From Rhodococcus tukisamuensis NBRC 100609 (GTDB lineage: Bacteria > Actinomycetota > Actinomycetes > Mycobacteriales > Mycobacteriaceae): a stretch of 64,000 nt of DNA. Both the position numbers and the translations under genes were made by a program. Under the pieces are notes generated by a model, which was not told the DNA's origin, searched no databases, and saw only the letters and a program-made list of their open reading frames with translations. Within the stretch, counting starts at the first letter, position 1; every line of letters begins with the position of its first letter. Positions 28,907 to 36,717 of this stretch are shown one piece after another. Location of the stretch: NCBI RefSeq assembly GCF_001894985.1, contig NZ_BCXG01000012.1:1-64000 (forward strand). Reading direction: 5' to 3'.

Positions 28907-29353
28907 ATGAGGCAACGGTTGAGCGTGGTCACCCTCGGTGTGGCCGACCCGGCGACGGCGCACTCCTTCTACGTGGACGGGCTCGGCTGGAGCCCCACGC
29001 TGTACGTGCCCGGCGAGGTGCTGTTCTTGCAGATCGGGCCCGGCGTCGTGCTGTCGCTGTGGTCGCTGGCCGAGATGGCGCGCGAGGCCGGGCCGACCCT
29101 GCCCGCCGCCGGGGAGGCGGGCAGGGCGCCGATCACCCTCGGGCACAACGTGGACAGCCCGGCGGAGGTGGACGAGGTGCTGGCGGCCGCGGACCGGGCC
29201 GGTGGGACCGTGCTCGCCGCCGGGGAACGGCGCAGCTGGGGTGGGTACAGCGGGTACTTCGCCGACCCGGACGGGTACCGGTGGGAGGTGGTGCACAACC
29301 CCGGGCTGGTGGTGCACGACGACGGCCGGGTGGAGATCGGGCCGGCGCAGTGA
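28907..29353 (+). CDS. VOC-family protein
   Basis: A 148-residue VOC protein with both half-domains: VVTLGVADPATAHSFYVDGLGW at the front and GYFADPDGYRWEVVHNPGL at the back, the latter giving the usual Glu (WEVVHNP) metal ligand. LGHNVDSPAEVDEVLAAADRAGG is the linker helix. Likely a lyase, isomerase or binding protein; substrate unknown. ATG 28907 starts at family similarity; the longer frame from 28826 crosses the acs regulatory region. It is divergent from acs and shares the Crp-box region. Confidence 0.85.
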   Translation: MRQRLSVVTLGVADPATAHSFYVDGLGWSPTLYVPGEVLFLQIGPGVVLSLWSLAEMAREAGPTLPAAGEAGRAPITLGHNVDSPAEVDEVLAAADRAGGTVLAAGERRSWGGYSGYFADPDGYRWEVVHNPGLVVHDDGRVEIGPAQ

Positions 29354-29430
29354 CCCGGACCCGGCTCCTCGCGCGCGGGACCCTCACTCGCGCGCGGGAC
29401 CACCGCGGTGGACGGGTAGCGTTGAGCAGC

Positions 29431-30180
29431 GTGAACGACCCACTGCAGCCACTGGTGGACCTGCCTGGAGTGCTCGAGGCCGCCGATCGGGCGCGCGACG
29501 CTCTCGGTGCGGTGCACCGGCACAAGTCCAATCGCCGCGGCTGGCCGACGACGGCCGCCGAGGCCGCCGTCCGCGCCGCCCGCGCGTCCGCGGCCCTGGA
29601 CGGCGGAAGCACCGAGCTGCCGGGCGCGGGCGAGGCGGGCGATCCCGTCCTCACCGGCGCCCTGCGGGTGGCGCAGGCCCTGGACGGCGACGCGCTGCCG
29701 ATCATGGTCGGTACCTGGCAGCGTGCCCCGCTGCAGGCGTTGGCCCGGCTGCACCTGCTGGCCGCGGCCGGGCTGGTGCCGGACGAGGCGGACCTCGGCC
29801 GACCGCGCACCGCGGCCGGGGTCGGGGAGCGGCTCGACGCGCTCGCCCAGCTGATCACCGGTGGCACCAAGGCGCCGGCGCCCGTGCTCGCCGCGGTGGT
29901 GCACGGAGAGCTGTTGTCGCTGAGTCCGTTCGGGACAGCGGACGGAGTCGTGGCCCGCGCGGCGTCCCGGCTGGTGGCGGCATCCAGTGGGTTCGACCCG
30001 CACAACCTCGGCGTCCCGGAGGTCAGTTGGCTGCGTCGGCAGCAGGCATACCGCACCGGCGCCGAGGGCTTCGCGTCAGGCACCCCGGAGGGGGTCGGCA
30101 GCTGGGTGATCCTGTGCTGCGGCGCCTTCGAGGCGGGCGCCCGCGAGGCGACCTCGATCGCGGAGGCCGCCGCGGGCTGA
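29431..30180 (+). CDS. Fic-like protein with degenerate active site (Rv3662c-like)
   Basis: A 249-residue helical protein in the Rv3662c position. The middle has Fic-domain character, but the HPFxxGNGRxxR loop reads S165-P-F-G-T-A-D-G-V-V-A-R176: the catalytic His is Ser, and the Gly-Asn pair is Ala-Asp. Pro-Phe, the second Gly and the last Arg remain. AMPylation is therefore unlikely, and a structural or binding role is more plausible. GTG 29431; the frame upstream belongs to no family. A 15-base near-direct repeat of CTCGCGCGCGGGACC lies in the gap before it. It converges on the Ms1-type RNA. Confidence 0.75.
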   Translation: MNDPLQPLVDLPGVLEAADRARDALGAVHRHKSNRRGWPTTAAEAAVRAARASAALDGGSTELPGAGEAGDPVLTGALRVAQALDGDALPIMVGTWQRAPLQALARLHLLAAAGLVPDEADLGRPRTAAGVGERLDALAQLITGGTKAPAPVLAAVVHGELLSLSPFGTADGVVARAASRLVAASSGFDPHNLGVPEVSWLRRQQAYRTGAEGFASGTPEGVGSWVILCCGAFEAGAREATSIAEAAAG

Positions 30181-30318
30181 ACGTCGCCCGCCGTCGGGGG
30201 GAGTGTTGTCGAGCCCCGTCCGCGCACCCGCGGGTATCCGATTCCGGCTGGGCCGCAACGGCATCGGCCGTCGGCCTCCGTCGGGTGTGCAGGACTGTGT
30301 GCGGGGTGGCCCCGCATG

Positions 30319-30621
30319 TAAAAGCGGGCGGTGCTGTCGACTCTCGTCGACCTCGCCGCCCGCTAGCACGGACTACCGGGTTACCAAGCGTGCTAGGTGG
30401 GTTGTGTGTCCGGCCTCGGCGTCGGCTCGACTACCGCAAGTTCGCCTCTGCAACTCGTGCAAGGTTCTCGCTCACGTGTGATCGAGTCTCGCAGGCCCAC
30501 AACGCTTCTGCCCTTGAGTGGCTTGAGCTCCGCGTGGGTGCCTGGTGTCCGTGCTGGGAATTCCTGACCGGGAGATCGACTCTTCTCTTCCGATTCGACC
30601 TTGGCCTGTCATTCATTCCGT
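30319..30621 (-). ncRNA. Ms1/MTS2823-type small RNA
   Basis: The 519-base gap between two convergent genes holds a complete transcription unit on the minus strand: promoter TTGAAG-17-TACAAA (30656 to 30628), and about 300 bases later an intrinsic terminator with arms 30323-30331/30356-30364, an inner GTCGAC/GTCGAC stem, and TTTT at 30323-30320. A further stem CTAGCACG/CGTGCTAG lies just before it. No frame here is protein-like. In M. tuberculosis the core-RNA-polymerase-binding RNA MTS2823 (Ms1) occupies the same gap between Rv3661 and Rv3662c, with this orientation and about this length. Ends are approximate; no sequence alignment was possible. Confidence 0.8.
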
Positions 30622-30627
30622 AACTCC

Positions 30628-30656
30628 TTTGTACCCTGTGGCCCGGCCCACTTCAA
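30628..30656 (-). promoter_or_regulatory. Promoter of the Ms1-type RNA
   Basis: On the minus strand, -35 TTGAAG (30656-30651), 17-base spacer, -10 TACAAA (30633-30628). Spacing is ideal and the hexamers are close to vegetative consensus, giving a start near 30621. It begins 44 bases after the HAD gene stop. Confidence 0.75.
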
Positions 30657-30699
30657 GGGGCAAACCGACTGGAACGACCCCAGTGTCGGGGGCCTGTCG

Positions 30700-31518
30700 T
30701 CAGCGCCGTCGGTGCAATACCCTGTACGTCAATGCGCCCGCGAGCAGGGCTCCCAGACTCACCGCCGCGGTGGTCGCGACGGCCGTCCCGGACGGCGTCT
30801 GGATGCGGGCGCGTAGGGGCACCGGGTTGGAGAAAGTCAGGATGGGCCAACCGTTTCCGGCCGCCTCCTTGCGCAGCGCCCGGTCGGGGTTGACGGCCGT
30901 CGGGTGCCCGACCGCGCCGAGCATGGGCAGGTCCGTCGCCGAGTCCGAGTAGGCGTAGCACCGTGCCAGGTCGTAGTTGTTCGCCTCGGCCAGCTCGCGG
31001 ATGGCCTGCACCTTGCCCTCGCCGTAGCAGTAGAAGTCGAGATCGCCGGTGAACTTGCCGTCCTCGACGGCCATCCTGGTGGCGCTGTAGTGGGTTGCGC
31101 CGAGGGCCCGGGCGATCGGCGCCACCACCTCCTCGCCGGACGCGGAGACCACCACCACGTCGTGGCCGCGGAGTTTGTGATCGGCGATCAGGTCCGCCGC
31201 CTCCGCGAACACGAGTGGGTCGACGATGTCGTGCAGGGTCTCTGCGACGACGGCGCGCACCTGCTCGACATCCCAGCCGGCGCACATGTTCGTCAGGTGC
31301 GCCCGCATCCGTTCCATCTGGTCGTGGTCCGCGCCGGAGAGCATGAACAGGAAGTGTGCGTAGCTGCTCTTGAGGACGGACCGTCGGTTGATCAAACCCT
31401 GGTCGAAGAAGGGCTTGCTGAATGCGAACGTGCTCGACTTGGCGATGATGGTCTTGTCCAGATCGAAGAACGCCGCCACTGTTCCGTGCTCGGATTCCCT
31501 GCTCGCCGCTGCGGTCAC
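30700..31518 (-). CDS. HAD-IB family phosphatase with membrane tail (Rv3661-like)
   Basis: A 272-residue HAD-superfamily hydrolase related to SerB/CicA. Motif I is FFDLDKTI (Asp nucleophile and Asp acid), motif II VVVSASGEE, motif III-IV region GKVQAIRE...CYAYSDSATDLPML. The C-terminus has a hydrophobic segment (ATTAAVSLGALLAGALTYRVL) that may anchor it. Substrate unknown; relatives act on phosphoserine or lysophosphatidate. I use GTG 31518, which gives the length of the mycobacterial homologue; the open frame continues to 32796 without support. It stands between two small RNA genes, as Rv3661 does. Confidence 0.92.
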   Translation of the reverse strand: MTAAASRESEHGTVAAFFDLDKTIIAKSSTFAFSKPFFDQGLINRRSVLKSSYAHFLFMLSGADHDQMERMRAHLTNMCAGWDVEQVRAVVAETLHDIVDPLVFAEAADLIADHKLRGHDVVVVSASGEEVVAPIARALGATHYSATRMAVEDGKFTGDLDFYCYGEGKVQAIRELAEANNYDLARCYAYSDSATDLPMLGAVGHPTAVNPDRALRKEAAGNGWPILTFSNPVPLRARIQTPSGTAVATTAAVSLGALLAGALTYRVLHRRR

Positions 31519-31612
31519 GGGTCCACAATAGGACTTCCGCCGGTTCCGGGCGCGGTCGCGGAGCGGCAACCTGGTCGTCCGTCCAAGTGGGGCGACTTGC
31601 CGCCGGTCGAAT

Positions 31613-31643
31613 TTGCGATTATGCGCGGGTCCGGGTGTAGTAT
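31613..31643 (+). promoter_or_regulatory. Promoter of the 6C RNA
   Basis: -10 TAGTAT at 31638-31643 with a TTGCGA hexamer at 31613-31618 (spacer 19, slightly long). It lies directly before the 6C RNA and predicts a start near 31650. Confidence 0.6.
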
Positions 31644-31649
31644 CGGGTT

Positions 31650-31749
31650 CACCTGGACTTGATCTAGGTGTGTTCAGCCCGACCCCCCGGGGCTGAACGC
31701 CGAAGACCCCCGCCTCCTCCCCCCCTGGCGGGGGTCTTCCTCTAAATTT
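31650..31749 (+). ncRNA. 6C small RNA (B11 type)
   Basis: Two hairpins with C-rich loops, the defining feature of the actinobacterial 6C RNA. Stem 1 is GTTCAGCCC/GGGCTGAAC (31672-31680, 31690-31698), loop with six C. Stem 2 is GAAGACCCCCGCC/GGCGGGGGTCTTC (31702-31714, 31727-31739), loop with seven consecutive C, followed by TCTAAATTT as terminator. In M. tuberculosis the 6C RNA (B11) is between Rv3660c (ssd) and Rv3661, exactly the genes either side here. 6C RNAs base-pair C-rich loops with G-rich mRNA leaders. The 5' end is inferred from the promoter. Confidence 0.92.
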
Positions 31750-31752
31750 GCA

Positions 31753-31779
31753 GGCCGTCGGTGCGCGTCGCCGACGGCC
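31753..31779 (+). terminator. Second hairpin terminator after 6C RNA
   Basis: GGCCGTCGG/CCGACGGCC stem (31753-31761, 31771-31779) followed by CTTTCTGTTT. It is 14 bases after the 6C stem and backs it up before the ssd operon. Confidence 0.75.
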
Positions 31780-31926
31780 CTTTCTGTTTCCGAGGCCGGG
31801 TCGCTCGGGCTCCGCGGAATCTGAAATCGGTTCGCTCGTACCGGAATTCATCCCCAGGCCCCGATCTGTCCACAATCGGTCGCGGTCGTCTTCCCACGGC
31901 GGCGTCGGCCGCGCAGGCTCGACGGC

Positions 31927-33024
31927 ATGGACACCTCCCGACTCCCGGCCGCCCGCCCCGTACTCGCGGTGACGGACGACGCAGAGCTCTCTCTCAGCAT
32001 CCGACGCGCCGCCGCGGCCGCCGACCGCGAGGTCGGTGAGCACGCCGCACCCGTGCCGCGGCAGCTGTGGGACGGTGCTCCGCAGGTGCTGTTGGACACA
32101 GCCTCCGCCGCGGCCTGTGCGGGCGCCGGGCTGCCTCGGCGCCCCCACGTCGTGGTGCTGTGCGCCGGGGAACCCGCGCTGCCGCAGTGGCGGGCCGCGG
32201 CGGCTGCCGGTGCGGAGGCGGTGCTGACCCTGCCCGAGGACGAGGCGGAGCTGGTCGCACTCCTGACCCGCAGGTCGGAGCCGGTGGCGCCGGGTGGCGC
32301 GGTGATCGCGATGATGGGCGGCCGCGGGGGTGCGGGCGCCTCGGTGCTGGCGGCCGCGACCGCACTGACAGCACCACGTCGACGGCCGGACCGCCGGGCG
32401 CTGCTGGTGGACTGCGACAGCCGCGGTGGCGGTCTCGACCTGCTGCTCGGTGTCGAGCAACGCCCGGGGCTCCGGTGGTCGGGGGTGGCCGTCGAGGGTG
32501 GCCGGGTGTCGGCCTCGGCCCTGCACGACGCCCTGCCCCGGGCCGGCGACGGGGTGGCGGTGCTCTCCTGCGGGCGGGGCGCGGCGGCCGTGGCGCCGGG
32601 ACCGGCGGCGCTCGCCGCGGTGATCGAGGCGGGGCGCGGCGCTGGCGAGCTGGTGGTGTGCGACGTGCCGCGCCAGCCGGACGTCACGTCCCACGGGGCC
32701 GTCGACCTCGCGGACCTGGTGGTCGTGGTGGTGCCGGCGCAGGTGCGTGCGGCCGCGGCCGCCGAGTCGCTGGCGGCCGCGCTGCGCGATGCGCACCCGA
32801 ATGTCGGTGTGGTGGTTCGTGGTCCGGCGCCGGGCGGCCTGCGGGGCCGCGACATCGCCGACCTGTTGGGTCTGCCGCTGCTCGCATCGATGCGGCCGGA
32901 GCCGGGCCTGGCCACCTCGCTCGACCGCGGCGGCCTTCGGCTGGGGCGACGGTCTCCGTTGGCCGGCGCGGCGTCCGCCGTGCTCGCCGTGCTCGACGCC
33001 GCCCCGGTTCGGGCGGCGTCGTGA
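31927..33024 (+). CDS. ssd: Septum-site/CpaE-like ParA-family protein (Ssd)
   Basis: A 365-residue MinD/ParA-related protein in the Rv3660c position, first gene of the tad operon. A receiver-like N-terminal half precedes the ATPase half. The P-loop position reads GGRGGAGAS (131-139): neither of the two lysines of the deviant Walker A (KGGxGKT) is present, so nucleotide binding is doubtful. LLVDCDSRGGGLDLLLGVE and VVCDVPRQPD keep the family's other blocks. CpaE-type proteins place pilus assembly; Rv3660c overexpression affects septation. Stop overlaps the tadA start. Confidence 0.88.
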   Translation: MDTSRLPAARPVLAVTDDAELSLSIRRAAAAADREVGEHAAPVPRQLWDGAPQVLLDTASAAACAGAGLPRRPHVVVLCAGEPALPQWRAAAAAGAEAVLTLPEDEAELVALLTRRSEPVAPGGAVIAMMGGRGGAGASVLAAATALTAPRRRPDRRALLVDCDSRGGGLDLLLGVEQRPGLRWSGVAVEGGRVSASALHDALPRAGDGVAVLSCGRGAAAVAPGPAALAAVIEAGRGAGELVVCDVPRQPDVTSHGAVDLADLVVVVVPAQVRAAAAAESLAAALRDAHPNVGVVVRGPAPGGLRGRDIADLLGLPLLASMRPEPGLATSLDRGGLRLGRRSPLAGAASAVLAVLDAAPVRAAS

Positions 33025-34205
33025 GCGCGCTCGTGTCGCCGGACCTGCTGGACCGGGTGCGGTCCCGGCTCGCCCGGACGTCGGTGGCGCCGAGTCCCGC
33101 GACCGTGGCGGCGGCGATCCGGGCGGAGTCCTCCGGGGTGCTGGGCGACACCGACCTGCTCGACGCGCTCCGGGTGCTGCAGACCGAACTCACCGGTGCC
33201 GGCGTCCTCGAACCGCTGCTCGGACAACAGGACATATCAGACGTTCTGGTCACGGCGCCGGACGAGGTGTGGGTGGACCGTGGGGCGGGGCTCGAGCGGT
33301 CGACGGTCACCTTTGCCGACGAGGCCGCGGTCCGCCGGCTCGCCCAACGGCTGGCGCTGGCCGCGGGACGCCGGCTCGACGACGCGCAGCCCTGGGTGGA
33401 CGGGCGGCTGCCGGGGGTGGCGGGCTCGGACTTCGGGGTGCGCCTGCACGCCGTGCTCGCGCCCGTCGCGCAGGCCGGGACCTGTCTGTCCCTCCGGGTC
33501 CTGCGACCGGCGACGCAGGGGCTCGACGCGCTCTGCGCGAGCGGCACGGTGCCGCCCGACGCGCGGGAGCTGTTGCGGCGAATTGTCGCGGGACGCCTGG
33601 CCTTCCTGGTGGTGGGCGGGACCGGCGCGGGGAAGACGACGCTGCTGGCGGCCTTGCTCGGGTCGGTGCCCGCGCACGAACGAATCCTCTGCGTCGAGGA
33701 CGCTGCCGAGCTGGCCCCGGCCCACCCGCACGTGGTGCGTCTGGTCGCGCGGGCGCCGAACGTCGAGGGTGTCGGCGAGGTGACGGTGCGACAGCTGGTA
33801 CGGCAGGCCCTGCGGATGCGGCCGGACCGCATCGTGGTCGGTGAGGTGCGCGGGGCCGAGGTGGTGGACCTGCTCACCGCCCTCAACACCGGTCACGACG
33901 GCGGCGCCGGCACCGTGCATGCCAACTCCCCGGAGGAGGTGCCGGCCCGGCTCGAGGCGCTCGCGGCGCTCGGGGGAATGGACCGGGCGGCCCTGCACAG
34001 CCAACTCGCCGCCGCCGTCCAGGTGGTGCTGCATGTGCACCGCTCGGCCGACGGCGGGCGGCGTCTCGCCGAGATCGGGGTGCTCGAACGTGGGGAGCGG
34101 GGCGAGGTCACGGTGGTGTCCGCCTGGTCGGCGGACCGGTCGGCGGGCCCGGCGCCGGGAGCGGAGCAGCTGGCGCGACTGCTGGCCCGGCGGGGGACGG
34201 CATGA
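33021..34205 (+). CDS. tadA: TadA/CpaF secretion ATPase
   Basis: A 394-residue hexameric traffic ATPase of the type II/IV (VirB11/TadA) family. Walker A is GGTGAGKTT (199-207); CVEDAAELAP is the Asp-box region, RQLVRQALRMRPDRIVVGEVRGAEV contains the signature and Walker B, and TGHDGGAGTVHANSPEEV the His box. It powers assembly of a Flp-type pilus or a related secretion system at the inner membrane. GTG 33021 overlaps the ssd stop. The ORF extends upstream (to 32067) only as an out-of-frame shadow of ssd. Confidence 0.94.
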   Translation: MSALVSPDLLDRVRSRLARTSVAPSPATVAAAIRAESSGVLGDTDLLDALRVLQTELTGAGVLEPLLGQQDISDVLVTAPDEVWVDRGAGLERSTVTFADEAAVRRLAQRLALAAGRRLDDAQPWVDGRLPGVAGSDFGVRLHAVLAPVAQAGTCLSLRVLRPATQGLDALCASGTVPPDARELLRRIVAGRLAFLVVGGTGAGKTTLLAALLGSVPAHERILCVEDAAELAPAHPHVVRLVARAPNVEGVGEVTVRQLVRQALRMRPDRIVVGEVRGAEVVDLLTALNTGHDGGAGTVHANSPEEVPARLEALAALGGMDRAALHSQLAAAVQVVLHVHRSADGGRRLAEIGVLERGERGEVTVVSAWSADRSAGPAPGAEQLARLLARRGTA

Positions 34206-34984
34206 GCGCGGCGCTGCTGGCCACCGCTGCCGCGCTGTTGCTGCTGCCGGCCAGGGCTGCCGCGGCCCGGTTGCGGCCACCGGGACCACGGCGACGGATC
34301 GTCGGGCGGGCCGGGTCGATCCGGATCGCGGGCCTCGGACTCGTCGCCGCGGCGACGCTGGTCGGGCCCGGCGCGGGGATCGCGGCCGCCATCGCGGCAG
34401 GCACCGTCGCCTGGCGCTATCGGGACCGTCGCCGGGCCCGGGAACGCGACGTCGAACTGCGTGCCCTCCTCGCCGGCCTGGATGTCACGGTAGGAGAGCT
34501 GCGGGTGGGTGCACACCCGGCGACCGCCTGTCGGGCGGCCGCCGAGGAGACGAAAGGCGCTGCGGCGGAGGCATTCCGATCCGCCTCGGCCACCGCACGG
34601 CTCGGCGGCAGCGCGGCGCACGGGCTGCGCGCGTCCGGCAGCGTGATCGAGGCGGACCTCGACCGGATGGCCGCCGCGTGGCGGGTCGCCGACCGTCATG
34701 GCATCGCGTTGGCCGAGTTGCTCGAGGCGGTCCGCTCGGACCTGTTGGGGCGCATCAGGTTCCGCGCTCGGGTGGAGTCGGGGCTAGCGGGTGCCCGGGC
34801 GACGGCGACGGTGCTGGCCGGGTTGCCGGTCCTGGGCCTGGCGCTTGGGCAGCTGATGGGCGCGGCCCCGGTGCGGGTGCTGCTGTCCGGCGGACTGGGG
34901 GCGGTGCTGCTGGTGCTCGGGACCGCGTTCGTGTGTGCGGGCCTGCTGTGGACCGACCGGATCACCGGGCGGGTGCTCGGATGA
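34202..34984 (+). CDS. tadB: TadB-like type II secretion F membrane protein
   Basis: A 260-residue inner-membrane platform protein. Hydrophobic helices flank a soluble GspF-type core containing LRALLAGLDVTVGELRVGAHPATACRAAAEE and DRMAAAWRVADRHGIALAELLEAVRSDLLGR, the recognisable T2SF pattern; the last two helices (about 205-250) close it. ATG 34202 overlaps the tadA stop (ATGA). Together with TadC it forms the membrane base on which the pilin is extracted. Rv3658c-like by position. Confidence 0.88.
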   Translation: MSAALLATAAALLLLPARAAAARLRPPGPRRRIVGRAGSIRIAGLGLVAAATLVGPGAGIAAAIAAGTVAWRYRDRRRARERDVELRALLAGLDVTVGELRVGAHPATACRAAAEETKGAAAEAFRSASATARLGGSAAHGLRASGSVIEADLDRMAAAWRVADRHGIALAELLEAVRSDLLGRIRFRARVESGLAGARATATVLAGLPVLGLALGQLMGAAPVRVLLSGGLGAVLLVLGTAFVCAGLLWTDRITGRVLG

Positions 34985-35568
34985 GCGCCCTGGCCGCGGG
35001 GGTGTTCGCGCTCGCGCTGGTCGCGGTGCCCGGCGCGGGCGCCGCGGCGGACCGACTCCGGCCCGCCCGGCAGGTCGGCGGGGACGGCGCCGCCCGGGCG
35101 GTCGCCCCGGCGCGCGGCGCCGACCCGATGAGCGGCGCTGCCGGGTACGACCTGCTGGCCGCGTGCCTGCGGTCTGGACTGCCCGTCGGCACAGCCGCGG
35201 CGGCGGTGGCGCCCACCAGCCCGGAACCGCTCGGCGGCGCGCTCGACTCGGCGGCGAGCCTGCTGGCGCTGGGCGCCGACCCCGAGGTCGCCTGGGCCAG
35301 GGCCGCCGCGGACCCGGACACCGAGGTGCTGGCCCGGATCGCCCGGCGGTCCGCCCGCTCGGGCGCGTCCCTCGCCGCGGCCGTGGCGGAACTCGCGGCC
35401 GAGCGGCGGGTGGCCGTCGAGGACCGCGGGGTGGCGGCCGCGGAACGGGCCGGCGTGCTGGTCAGCGGTCCGCTCGGGCTGTGCTTCCTGCCCGCCTTCC
35501 TGTGCCTGGGCATCGTTCCCGTGGTCGTCGGACTGGCGTCGCGGGTAGTGGGCGAGGGGCTGTTGTGA
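34981..35568 (+). CDS. tadC: TadC-like type II secretion F membrane protein
   Basis: A 195-residue protein with a T2SF core: AGYDLLAACLRSGLPVGTAAAAVA...LALGADPEVAWARA and [27 protein letters not shown], followed by a C-terminal membrane helix region LCFLPAFLCLGIVPVVVGL. It is shorter than classical TadC and resembles Rv3657c. ATG 34981 overlaps the tadB stop. Acts with TadB. Confidence 0.87.
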   Translation: MSALAAGVFALALVAVPGAGAAADRLRPARQVGGDGAARAVAPARGADPMSGAAGYDLLAACLRSGLPVGTAAAAVAPTSPEPLGGALDSAASLLALGADPEVAWARAAADPDTEVLARIARRSARSGASLAAAVAELAAERRVAVEDRGVAAAERAGVLVSGPLGLCFLPAFLCLGIVPVVVGLASRVVGEGLL

Positions 35569-35628
35569 AGGCGGGTCGGAAACTCCGTCGCGGAGACGCC
35601 GTGACGGTCACGGAGAAGGGGGAAGTCA

Positions 35629-35832
35629 TTGTTGACCAAGGGGATTCGAGAACTTCGCACGCGTCTGTTGCTGGCCGCGGCGGCCGAGGAGGGGATGTCG
35701 ACCGCGGAGTACGCGATCGGCACGATCGCCGCGGCAGCCTTCGGCGCGGTGCTGTACGCGGTCGTCACCGGCGACTCGATCGTGACGGCGCTGACCGGCA
35801 TCATCGACAAGGCGCTCAACACCGCGGTCTGA
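35629..35832 (+). CDS. Flp-like pilin (DUF4244, Rv3656c-like)
   Basis: A 67-residue prepilin. After a basic leader (TKGIRELRTRLLLAAAAEEG) comes the processing site G-MSTAEYAIG, with the Glu five residues into the mature part, then a hydrophobic helix AAAAFGAVLYAVV. The mature fibre subunit would be about 45 residues. TTG 35629 follows an AAGGGGGA site; a second TTG at 35632 is possible. No prepilin peptidase (TadV) gene is next to it in this window. It could build a thin pilus or act as a pseudopilin. Confidence 0.88.
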   Translation: MLTKGIRELRTRLLLAAAAEEGMSTAEYAIGTIAAAAFGAVLYAVVTGDSIVTALTGIIDKALNTAV

Positions 35833-35879
35833 GGTGGGCCGGCGAGAACGGCGCCGGGGGAAGGGGAGAGCGGGGTGCG

Positions 35880-36236
35880 GTGACGGTGGAGGCGGCCCTG
35901 GCGCTCGCCTCGATCACCGTGGTGGTGGTCCTGTGCCTCGGCGCGATCCTGGCGGTGTCGGCACACGTGCGGTGTGTCGACGCCGCGCGGGAGTCCGCAC
36001 GGCTGGTGGCGCGCGGCGACCGGGACGAGGCCGTCCCGGCGGCGTTACGGATGGCGCCGCGGGGCGCGCGGGTGGAACTGCGCGAGGAGAGCGGGTACGT
36101 GACGGCGACGGTCACCACGACCGTCGCGCTGCTGCCCCTGGTGCGCATCTCCGCGGATGCCGTGGCCGCGCTGGAGGAACTGGCCTCGGCGGATACGGAT
36201 ACCGGACCGGGGCGCGAGCCGGGCGGCGGCCGGTGA
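35880..36236 (+). CDS. TadE-like pseudopilin (Rv3655c-like)
   Basis: A 118-residue membrane protein opening [47 protein letters not shown], the TadE wording with a Glu five places in and a single membrane helix, then a small external beta domain. GTG 35880 with AAGGGGAG upstream; an upstream non-canonical start cannot be excluded since the ERGA before it looks family-like. Its stop overlaps the next start (GTGA). TadE proteins are minor pseudopilins. Confidence 0.82.
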   Translation: MTVEAALALASITVVVVLCLGAILAVSAHVRCVDAARESARLVARGDRDEAVPAALRMAPRGARVELREESGYVTATVTTTVALLPLVRISADAVAALEELASADTDTGPGREPGGGR

Positions 36237-36601
36237 CCGGCGGTCGGCGGTCGGTCGCGTCGGGCGAGCGAGGTGCGGCGACCGTCGTCGCCTGCCTGGC
36301 GATGCTGGCACTGGTCTCGGTGGCCGTCCTGGTGGTGAGCCTGGGCTCGGCGGTGTCGGCGCGGCACCGCGCCCAGTCCGCGGCGGACCTCGCCGCACTC
36401 GCGACCGCGGCGGCGCTGGGGCGGGGACAGCGGGCGGCCTGCGCGGCGGCGGACGACATCGCGGGCCGCATGCACGCGCGCGTCCGCGAGTGCCGGACCG
36501 AGGGCTGGGACGCGGTGGTGACGGTCGCGGTGACGGCGCCGCTGGTTGCCGTGGGACCGGGCGAGGCGGTGGCCGCCGCGCGGGCGGGTCCGATGGACTG
36601 A
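36233..36601 (+). CDS. TadE/flp-associated secreted protein (Rv3654c-like)
   Basis: A 122-residue protein ending the tad operon. After [32 protein letters not shown] (a membrane helix) comes the DxxALAxA... stretch [16 protein letters not shown] typical of Rv3654c-like and 'pilus assembly TadG-like' proteins, then a short external part with two Cys. In M. tuberculosis Rv3654c is reported as an exported effector affecting macrophage death; that cannot be transferred by sequence alone. GTG 36233 overlaps the preceding stop. Confidence 0.82.
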   Translation: MTGGRRSVASGERGAATVVACLAMLALVSVAVLVVSLGSAVSARHRAQSAADLAALATAAALGRGQRAACAAADDIAGRMHARVRECRTEGWDAVVTVAVTAPLVAVGPGEAVAAARAGPMD

Positions 36602-36717
36602 CGCGCGGCCTGGGGCGCGCGATCGGGCGGTGCCACTGCCCGCGCGTCGAGCGTCCGACGGGCAACACGGGCCGATCACCGTTACCGCCGGGTACGGGCA
36701 ATGGCAGGATTCGCAGC

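Noticed and set aside
29368-29402. Direct repeat CTCGCGCGCGGGACC, two copies
   Set aside because: Too short and GC-simple to be evidence of a functional repeat.
30700-32796. 698-residue minus-strand frame
   Set aside because: Only the part up to 31518 matches the HAD phosphatase; the rest crosses the 6C RNA and is antisense to ssd.
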